Shown piece after piece: positions 60,520-64,000 of a stretch of 64,000 bases of DNA. The notes under the pieces are model-generated. The model had not been told where the DNA came from. It was given only the letters and a program-made list of their open reading frames with translations, and searched no databases. Every line of letters begins with the position of its first letter. The first letter of the stretch is position 1. Position numbers and translations under genes: made by a program. This DNA is from Phormidium tenue FACHB-1050 (GTDB taxonomy: Bacteria > Cyanobacteriota > Cyanobacteriia > Pseudanabaenales > Pseudanabaenaceae). The stretch is from contig NZ_JACJQY010000006.1 of the NCBI RefSeq assembly GCF_014696925.1, positions 62,001 to 126,000 of the forward strand. The letters run 5' to 3'.

Positions 60520-63500
60520 ATGCTAAGTTCCATCATTAAATGGGCGATCGCCCGCCGTTGGTTGGTGATTGTCGGTGCGATGATTCTTAGTATTTGGATA
60601 TTTCGTACTATTGTCCAAATGCCTTTGGATGTGTTTCCCCCCTTTGCACCACCGCAAGTTGAAATTCAAACCGAAGCACCAGGATTAGCGCCCGAAGAAG
60701 TGGAATCACTGGTAACTTTGCCCATTGAGAGTGCGATTAATGGTACTGCTGGAGTGAGTGCAGTGCGGTCTTCGAGTGCCGCTAGCATCTCAGTTGTGCG
60801 CGTAATTTTTAATTGGGGAACTGATATTTATCAGGCGAGGCAGTTGGTAACGGAGCGATTACAGTCTGCTCGGAGTAAATTGCCAGCATCGATCGAGACT
60901 CCGCAAATTGCTCCCATTAGTTCGCCAATCGGCACAATTCTTACCTATGCATTCACATCGAAAAATAATGACTTAATGGAAACTCGGCGACTTGTGGATT
61001 GGCAAGTCACTAACCGACTGTTGGCAGTACCAGGAGTAGCACAGGTAATTGTTTTTGGTGGGGATGTGCGTCAATATCAAGTGCTGGTTGCTCCTGAAAA
61101 ATTACAAGCTTTTAACGTCTCACTGCAAGATGTATCGGATGCAGTGGCGGCGGCAAATGTGAATGCTCCAGGGGGATATTTGATTACGCCCGATCGCGAA
61201 AAGTTGATACGTGGCATTGGGCGCATTGAGGATATTGAGGCTCTCAAACAATCAGTAATTAAAGCTCGTAATGGTGTGCCTGTAAGAATTAGCGATATTG
61301 CCGATGTAAAAATTGGGGCGGCGGTGAAACGTGGTGATGCCAGTGTCAACACGCAGAAAGCAGTGGTAGCAATCATCAATAAACAGCCGCAAGCGGATAC
61401 ACCCACTGTCACCCGTGCCGTAGAAGCTGCGATGAATGAGTTAAAAGTAGGATTGCCTGCTAGTATTCAAGTGGAAACTACTTTCCGTCAAGAAGCTTAC
61501 ATTGATGCATCAATTGAAAATGTTAAGGAAGCCTTAGTCGAAGGCAGTATTATTGTGGCTCTAGTTTTAATTCCATTTTTGATGAATTGGCGGAACTTAG
61601 CCGTATGTTTAGCAGCTTTGCCTTTGTCTTTGTTGATCGGCGTGTTAGCACTCAATTGGCTAGGACAAGGCTTAAACACAATGACCTTGGGTGGTTTAGC
61701 GGTGGCGATTGGTTCGGCAGTGGATGATGCGATCGTTGATGCCGAAAATGTGTACCGATGCCTCCGCGAAAATAAACATTCTGATCATCCCCGACCCGTT
61801 TTAGAGGTGGTTTTTGATGGCTGTCAGGAAGTGCGCGATTCCGTATTTGGAGCCACGATTATCACAATCGTTGTCTTTTCACCGATCTTTGCGCTCACGG
61901 GTGTGGAAGGCAGTATTTTTATTCCGATGGGTTTGGGGTACTTAGCCGCAGTATTAGCATCTAGCTTTGTGGCGCTCACGGTTACACCTGCTCTCTGTGC
62001 AATTTTGCTGCCTCACGGACATTTACCTGAACGGGAACCTTGGGTAGCGCGATTTTTCAAAAAACTATATTTACCGCTCATCAAATTTGCGATGCGCCGA
62101 TCGCAGATAATCATTGCGATCGCGGCGGCAAGCTTACTGATATCAGCGATCGTTGTGCCATCCTTTGGGCGCATCTTTTTACCAGAATTTCAGGAGCAGT
62201 CTCTAGTCAATACATTACTGCTCTACCCTGGCTCATCTCTAGAAGCAACTAATAGCGCAGGCTTAGTGCTAGAGAATAAGCTGAAAGACAATCCCAACTT
62301 CCGCAATATTCAAGTGCGTTCGGGAAGAGCAGAAGGTGATGCCGATGCCGCAGGGGTAAACTTGGCACATATTGATGTGGAGTTGAGTGAAGCTGGCATG
62401 AAAGATCGGAAGGCAAGTATCGATTTATTGCGTCAAGAGTTTGGGAAAGTGATCGGTGCGGCTCCCAATGTGGGTGGATTTATTTCGCACCGCATGGATG
62501 AAGTGTTGTCAGGAGTGAGAAGTGCGATCGCTGTCAAAATATTTGGTGCAGATTTAGCGCAACTGCGGATACTTGGACAGCAGGTAAATGATGTGATGCG
62601 ATCGGTTGAAGGTGTAGTCGATCTGCAACTAGAACCACAAATTCCTGTGGAGCAAGTGCAGATTCAGTTCGATCGCATGGCGGCAGCAAGGTATGGATTA
62701 ACTGTGGGTAAGCTTTCGGAAACCATTGAAATAGCGCTGAATGGGCTGGTGGTTTCTCAAGTTTTAGAGCAGCAGCAAACTTTTGATCTAGTCGTATGGC
62801 TGAAGCCTGAAGCCCGCAAGAGTATAGATACCATCGGTAATTTAATGGTTGATACATCTGATGGCAATAAAATTCCCCTAGCTCAAGTGGCAAAACTAAT
62901 CGATGGAAAGGGAGCAAATACAATTAACCGCGAGAATGTCTCTCGATTGCTAGTGGTCGCGGCTAATGCACAGGGGCGAGATTTACGTTCTGTAGTGAGT
63001 GATATTCAGGCAAAAGTCAAAGAACAGATCCAAATCCCTACGGGTTACTACATTCAATATGCAGGACAATTTGAAGCTGAAGGAAGAGCTTCTCAGAATA
63101 TTTTGCTGTTTAGCGCGATCGCCTTTGTTGCTATCACCGTAATCATGTATCTTTCGGTGAAATCCGTCGCATCTACAGTGATGATTATGATTAATTTACC
63201 TCTGGCATTAGTGGGCGGCGTGATTGCTGTCGCGCTAACGGGAGGAGTTTTGTCGATCGCTTCCCTAGTCGGATTTGTGACCTTGTTTGGGGTTGCTACT
63301 CGCAATGGTTTATTGTTAGTCGATAACTACAACACCAAATTTGCATCAGGAATGCCCCTAAGAGATTTGCTGATTCAAGGATCTATGGAACGACTCAACG
63401 CGATTCTGATGACCGCATTTACTTCAGCATTAGGATTAGCGCCGCTAGTAATAGCAGGTGGTGCTGGGAAGGAGTTATTACAACCATTATCAATTGTCGT

Positions 63501-63651
63501 TCTGGGTGGGCTGTTCACATCTACCGCCTTAACTTTGTTAGTATTACCAGCTTTGTACTCTCAATTTTGGAAGTACCTCATACCTACTCAAGTTCAATTA
63601 GATACTCAAGGTAAAACTGGTAGCGATCTAGATGGCAGGATTTTAGGGTAA
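60520..63651 (+). CDS. Heavy-metal RND efflux pump
   Basis: 1043 residues, CzcA/CusA-like. N-terminal QMPLDVFPPFAPPQVEIQTE, helix-4 LAVAIGSAVDDAIVDAEN, and the second-half helix set (ITVIMYLSVKSVASTVMIM, SLVGFVTLFGVATRNGLLLV). About half its residues match the nrsA-like pump by eye. The helix-4 motif again lacks the leading Asp of classic Zn/Co pumps. Its neighbour is a divergent CueO-like oxidase, so copper or silver is a reasonable guess. No adaptor is adjacent inside the window. The stop codon lies inside the hairpin that follows. Confidence 0.92.
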   Translation: MLSSIIKWAIARRWLVIVGAMILSIWIFRTIVQMPLDVFPPFAPPQVEIQTEAPGLAPEEVESLVTLPIESAINGTAGVSAVRSSSAASISVVRVIFNWGTDIYQARQLVTERLQSARSKLPASIETPQIAPISSPIGTILTYAFTSKNNDLMETRRLVDWQVTNRLLAVPGVAQVIVFGGDVRQYQVLVAPEKLQAFNVSLQDVSDAVAAANVNAPGGYLITPDREKLIRGIGRIEDIEALKQSVIKARNGVPVRISDIADVKIGAAVKRGDASVNTQKAVVAIINKQPQADTPTVTRAVEAAMNELKVGLPASIQVETTFRQEAYIDASIENVKEALVEGSIIVALVLIPFLMNWRNLAVCLAALPLSLLIGVLALNWLGQGLNTMTLGGLAVAIGSAVDDAIVDAENVYRCLRENKHSDHPRPVLEVVFDGCQEVRDSVFGATIITIVVFSPIFALTGVEGSIFIPMGLGYLAAVLASSFVALTVTPALCAILLPHGHLPEREPWVARFFKKLYLPLIKFAMRRSQIIIAIAAASLLISAIVVPSFGRIFLPEFQEQSLVNTLLLYPGSSLEATNSAGLVLENKLKDNPNFRNIQVRSGRAEGDADAAGVNLAHIDVELSEAGMKDRKASIDLLRQEFGKVIGAAPNVGGFISHRMDEVLSGVRSAIAVKIFGADLAQLRILGQQVNDVMRSVEGVVDLQLEPQIPVEQVQIQFDRMAAARYGLTVGKLSETIEIALNGLVVSQVLEQQQTFDLVVWLKPEARKSIDTIGNLMVDTSDGNKIPLAQVAKLIDGKGANTINRENVSRLLVVAANAQGRDLRSVVSDIQAKVKEQIQIPTGYYIQYAGQFEAEGRASQNILLFSAIAFVAITVIMYLSVKSVASTVMIMINLPLALVGGVIAVALTGGVLSIASLVGFVTLFGVATRNGLLLVDNYNTKFASGMPLRDLLIQGSMERLNAILMTAFTSALGLAPLVIAGGAGKELLQPLSIVVLGGLFTSTALTLLVLPALYSQFWKYLIPTQVQLDTQGKTGSDLDGRILG

Positions 63652-63681
63652 GGATGTGCGGCGCTTCGCGCCATCCTTACC
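63647..63681. terminator. Hairpin over the RND stop codon
   Basis: GGTAAGGAT and ATCCTTACC enclose GTGCGGCGCTTCGCGCC. The left arm overlaps the TAA stop. It is a member of the GGCGC-apex palindrome family (here in the reverse orientation) and separates two pump genes. Confidence 0.65.
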
Positions 63682-63762
63682 TCTAGATCACCACCGTAAA
63701 TCTCCAGTCTTGAAAAAGGCAAATGTTTGAATTTTTTATTTGTGATAGCTTGCTCCAGCTAG

Positions 63763-63779
63763 TTTCACAGTGTTTTCAT
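63763..63779 (+). promoter_or_regulatory. TTTCAT-type box before the second RND gene
   Basis: TTTCAC AGTGT TTTCAT, one mismatch, 45 bp before the ATG at 63824. The mismatch is the same C for T at half-site position six as in the nrs promoter. Confidence 0.55.
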
Positions 63780-63823
63780 AATTGTATGTAAGAATCATAA
63801 TTTAGTTCACCATAATTCAATTC

Positions 63824-64000
63824 ATGCTCAATGCCGTTGTCAAATGGTCGATCGCGCAGCGTTGGCTGGTAGTGATTGCCTCAATCTTAATCTTACTCTG
63901 GGGATTTCGGGTACTAACCCAAATGCCCCTAGATGTATTTCCTAACTTTGCGCCGCCACAAGTGGAGATTCAAACTGAGGCGACAGGGCTAGCTCCTGAA
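63824..64000 (+). CDS. Second heavy-metal RND pump, 5' end only
   Basis: The first 59 residues are present and run off the window: VVKWSIAQRWLVVIASILI, then TQMPLDVFPNFAPPQVEIQ. The N-terminus closely matches the pump at 60520 and the nrsA-like pump, so this is a tandem paralogue. It has its own TTTCAT-type box and is separated from the previous pump by a hairpin, so independent transcription is likely. Start is ATG at 63824. Confidence 0.88.
   Translation, partial: MLNAVVKWSIAQRWLVVIASILILLWGFRVLTQMPLDVFPNFAPPQVEIQTEATGLAPE

Noticed and set aside
1-64000. CRISPR array from repeated GCGATCGC
   Set aside because: These are dispersed HIP1 octamers without regular spacing or spacers; no array or cas gene was seen.
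1-64000. tRNA or rRNA genes
   Set aside because: No cloverleaf with GTTCGA-type arm or rRNA-like sequence was found; the only structured RNA with support is the cobalamin riboswitch.

Overview
The window looks like cyanobacterial chromosome. The HIP1 octamer GCGATCGC occurs throughout, the DNA is AT-rich, and several families are typically cyanobacterial (DUF2808 proteins, nrs-type metal operons, Uma2 nucleases, decayed AAA/PD-(D/E)XK genes). A Pseudanabaena-like filamentous cyanobacterium is a guess only.

Region 1 (about 1-14,450) is a defence-type island. Leftward genes encode a peptidase-M15-like protein, a DUF4007 protein and an 1172-residue P-loop ATPase. After a rightward antitoxin/MazF pair come a HARE-HTH protein, a DndC/BrxP-like PAPS-reductase-family enzyme, a Uma2 nuclease, a second ATPase and a large protein running off the left edge. 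A rightward gene encodes a 'DNA phosphorothioation-associated' methyltransferase-like protein. No DndD, DndE, PglZ or BrxL is visible, so the system is either non-canonical or continues to the left.

Region 2 (about 14,450-24,300) mixes intact genes (LysE exporter, SLC13/ArsB-type permease, DUF202 protein, an FTR1 iron permease with helix-hairpin-helix lipoprotein and multicopper oxidase) with wreckage: IS1 and IS982 remnants, N- and C-terminal pieces of an AAA/PD-(D/E)XK family, an integrase tail, a DUF1993 fragment and two MITE-like elements, one with a 9-bp target duplication.

Region 3 (about 24,300-64,000) is a metal-homeostasis and envelope-stress island. It has three OmpR-type response regulator/kinase pairs, two DUF347 membrane proteins, lipid-phosphate phosphatases (UppP, PAP2), duplicated DUF2808 genes, an RND adaptor, MntH, and an nrsBACD-like efflux operon divergent from its nrsRS-like regulators. 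Then follow a ZIP transporter translationally coupled to a multicopper oxidase, a cobalamin riboswitch with CbtB, Lgt, a VKOR-thioredoxin fusion, a TPR protein, a Zn/Cd-type P-ATPase with SmtB-type repressor, a CueO-like oxidase and two heavy-metal RND pumps, the second cut by the window end.

A direct repeat TTTCAT-N5-TTTCAT, exact or with one mismatch, precedes many region-3 genes (nrsB-like, both DUF2808 genes, adaptor, mntH, multicopper oxidases, RND pumps, 2OG oxygenase). It probably marks a shared OmpR-type regulon and is the clearest unifying signal in the window.
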